A stretch of 50,774 nt of DNA from an uncultured Anaerolineae bacterium. GTDB lineage: Bacteria > Chloroflexota > Anaerolineae > Anaerolineales > Villigracilaceae. Shown piece by piece: positions 48,980-50,774 of this stretch (within the stretch, counting starts at the first letter, position 1; every line of letters begins with the position of its first letter). The stretch lies in contig CAILYI010000137.1 in assembly GCA_903838415.1 (NCBI GenBank), forward strand, positions 1 through 50,774, read 5' to 3'. The notes beneath the pieces were generated by a model, which was given only the letters and a program-made list of their open reading frames with translations, was not told the DNA's origin and searched no databases. The translations under genes were made by a program, and so were the position numbers.

Positions 48980-50774
48980 TAGGGTTACCCCAGCGACCAT
49001 CGAGGAAAGCATGTTCAAGAAAAACATCCAACACCTACAACCTGCATTGATCAGCGCCATCAGTGATCTACCCGAAAAGCAACGTACTCGACTTGAAGAC
49101 TCCTGGGCAGGCGCATTCTACCAGGAATTCTATTGCCGCATAAATGAAGATGCTTTTTCTGTCCTTTACTCAGACGAGCCATCCCGTCCGAATGTGCCCG
49201 TGAATATACTGGTCGGGTTGGAATCGCTGAAATCGAGCAATGGCTGGAGTGACGCAGAGATGTATGAGCATTATTGTTACGATCTCCAGGTACGTTATGC
49301 GCTGGGTTTAGATCGGCTGGGCGATGGTGACTTTGAAATCCGCACGCTGTACTACTTTCGAGCGCGCTTGAGCGAGCACTTCATCGACACAGGTGAAAAT
49401 CTGTTGGAAAAAGCCTTCGAGCAAATCACTGATGCGCAAATCATAGACCTGAAGGTGCGCACTGGTATGCAACGCATGGACTCTACCCAGATTGCTAGCA
49501 ATATTGTCTCGGCCAGCCGCCTGCAATTATTGGTGGCAGCCATCCAACGGGTTGAGCGCATCCTGAGCGAGGAGGACAAAGTGCGGCTGGCAGAAAGTTT
49601 CGCGCCCTACATCAAGGATAGCGCCGGGCACTACACTTACCGGGTCAAGGGCCCAGAAGCCGTCCAGGAGCACTTGCAGAAAATTGGTCAGACCATCCAC
49701 GCTTTACTTTCGGATTTGAAAACCGCTTACGCTGCCGAAAGCGCCTACAAGGTCCTCGACCGGATCTTCACTGACAATTTTCACCTGCTCGAAAGTGGTC
49801 CTCAGGCCAAAGAGAACAAAGAAATCACCTCGGGCTGCCTGCAATCGGTGGACGACCTGGAAGCAACTTACCGGACGAAGGGAACCGGCCACTACAAAGG
49901 CTACGTGGCCAACATCACGGAAACCTGCGACCCAGAAAATGAACTGCAACTCATTACAAAAGTCCAAGTCGCGCCCAACAACATTGACGATGGACAACTA
50001 CTGGCCGAAGCTCTGCCCAACTTGAAAGAACGCACTGACCTGGATAAGATAATTACGGATGGCGGCTTTCACAGCGAAGTCAGCAAGACCGCCTTGCAAG
50101 AGCAAGGCGTAACTCACATTCAAACTGCCATTCGTGGCGCACAACCAAACCCAGATAAATTCAACCTGACCGATTTCAACTTGCAGCAAGATCAGACAGG
50201 CAACCCGACCACGCTCACCTGCCCGCAGGGACAAACTGTTCCGGTGACCCAGGCCCGCACGACTGGCTGGCAAGCTCGCTTCGAGCCGAGCCTCTGCGAT
50301 GCCTGCCCATTCCACTTGAATGAACGCTGTCGGGCGCAACCACAAAAGCGAGACCCGCGTTACATGCTGGCTTTTACCTCACGGGAAATCCAGTCGGCCA
50401 TACGGCGCAAAGAATATCTGGCCCACCAAAGCGAAAGTCACAACTTACGCTCCGCAGTGGAAGCTACGGTTCGCTCGGTGAAACATCCTTTCCCGGCTGG
50501 TAAAATGCCGGTGCGCGGACAATTCAGAGTGACCAACATGGCAATCGCATCTGCTGCGACAACCAACGTGCGACGTATTCACCGCTATCTGATAGCCAAA
50601 ACGAAGGCAGCGCAGGCTTCCAAGAACACAGAAGGACAGCCAAATTGCTCACCCGATGTGTCCGTAACATCTTTTTGTCTCTCCGCGCTGACCCGCCTGG
50701 CACGCTGGTTAGGCTCTCGGCTGACTTTTGGCCCGAGTTTCGCCTGCTAAAAACGACTTCTTGCAGGAGAGTCA
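48904..50774 (+). mobile_element. IS1182-like insertion sequence (1,871 bp)
   Basis: Terminal inverted repeats are visible: TGACTCCACTGCAAAAA (48904-48920) and the reverse complement of 50758-50774, TGACTCTCCTGCAAGAA, match at 14 of 17. Both ends begin TGACTC, and the right end coincides with the last base of the window. The element holds one transposase gene (49011-50750). Its size fits IS1182-family elements. The target-site duplication cannot be checked because the right flank is missing. It interrupts the histidine kinase 48083-48903. Confidence 0.92.
49011..50750 (+). CDS. IS1182-family DDE transposase
   Basis: This 579-residue protein has a GAGGAAAG Shine-Dalgarno and a TATAAT at 48975-48980. 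The N-terminal DUF772-type DNA-binding region is visible in YSDEPSRPNVPVNILVGLESLKSSNGWSDAEMYEHY. Catalytic acidic residues fit MQRMDSTQIASN (first Asp), DKIITDGGFHSE (second Asp) and LRSAVEATVRSVKHPF (Glu). A zinc-like CPFHLNERC lies before the Glu. The frame is complete, so the element may be active. Confidence 0.93.
   Translation: MFKKNIQHLQPALISAISDLPEKQRTRLEDSWAGAFYQEFYCRINEDAFSVLYSDEPSRPNVPVNILVGLESLKSSNGWSDAEMYEHYCYDLQVRYALGLDRLGDGDFEIRTLYYFRARLSEHFIDTGENLLEKAFEQITDAQIIDLKVRTGMQRMDSTQIASNIVSASRLQLLVAAIQRVERILSEEDKVRLAESFAPYIKDSAGHYTYRVKGPEAVQEHLQKIGQTIHALLSDLKTAYAAESAYKVLDRIFTDNFHLLESGPQAKENKEITSGCLQSVDDLEATYRTKGTGHYKGYVANITETCDPENELQLITKVQVAPNNIDDGQLLAEALPNLKERTDLDKIITDGGFHSEVSKTALQEQGVTHIQTAIRGAQPNPDKFNLTDFNLQQDQTGNPTTLTCPQGQTVPVTQARTTGWQARFEPSLCDACPFHLNERCRAQPQKRDPRYMLAFTSREIQSAIRRKEYLAHQSESHNLRSAVEATVRSVKHPFPAGKMPVRGQFRVTNMAIASAATTNVRRIHRYLIAKTKAAQASKNTEGQPNCSPDVSVTSFCLSALTRLARWLGSRLTFGPSFAC

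Noticed and set aside
1..50774. tRNA or rRNA genes
   Set aside because: I looked in all larger gaps for T-loop and anticodon-arm patterns and rRNA words and saw none; a dedicated scan would be decisive.

Overview
The window reads like a chromosomal segment of a Chloroflexota bacterium of the Anaerolineae type. The basis is gene content and protein style, recalled rather than searched: an R3H/AAA ATPase, DUF5671 and DUF6391 proteins, lamin-tail proteins with Thr/Pro linkers, PdxS/PdxT, a SpoVS homologue and DUF574 methyltransferases. Codon choice is GC-rich. No rRNA, tRNA or CRISPR array was found.

The central result is a chromosomal replication origin at about 24.84-25.31 kb. It holds six DnaA boxes on both strands plus one overlapping degenerate copy, an AT-rich flank, a DnaA-trio-like unwinding element and two C-tract/G-tract palindromes. 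The position is supported by two near-perfect parS sites (11.04 and 11.71 kb) and by dnaN (15.8 kb). holA (1.4 kb), tmk (4.4 kb), a deoxynucleoside kinase (26.3 kb) and holB (31.0 kb) also lie nearby. dnaA is absent; the origin sits between spoVS and a nucleotidyltransferase/deoxynucleoside-kinase pair.

Layout. 0-9.4 kb: a membrane protein, DUF6391-holA, then leftward genes (zinc ribbon, membrane protein, alkyltransferase-like protein, cupin, tmk, R3H ATPase, a GNAT-like protein, pdxT, pdxS). 9.5-13 kb: a YtrA-type GntR regulator, an SPFH protein, an SdpI-like protein between the parS sites, a DUF4177-like protein, and a CPBP protease gene broken by an in-frame amber codon. 13-19.4 kb: small membrane proteins, a five-repeat DUF5671 protein, dnaN and a PPDK-N-like protein. 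19.4-24.8 kb (leftward): a GT-C glycosyltransferase, a GAF histidine kinase, a secreted lamin-tail protein and spoVS. 25.3-31 kb: nucleotidyltransferase and dNK (leftward), then a rightward envelope-glycan group (hexapeptide transferase, two GT4 enzymes, an FkbM methyltransferase). 31-36 kb (leftward): holB, rsgA, a lipoprotein penicillin-binding protein and maf. 36.5-43 kb: xpt-guaA, a membrane protein, and a VWA/FHA protein with a PP2C phosphatase. 43-47 kb: a class V aminotransferase, a DUF362 ferredoxin-like protein and an SDR. 47-50.8 kb: a DUF574 methyltransferase and a histidine kinase cut by an IS1182-like element whose right inverted repeat ends exactly at the window end.

Two genome-wide habits show. 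Several genes have a -10 box ending only 6-7 nt before the ATG, which suggests leaderless mRNAs. Many intergenic gaps hold self-complementary elements built from short tandem units (about 7-10 nt).
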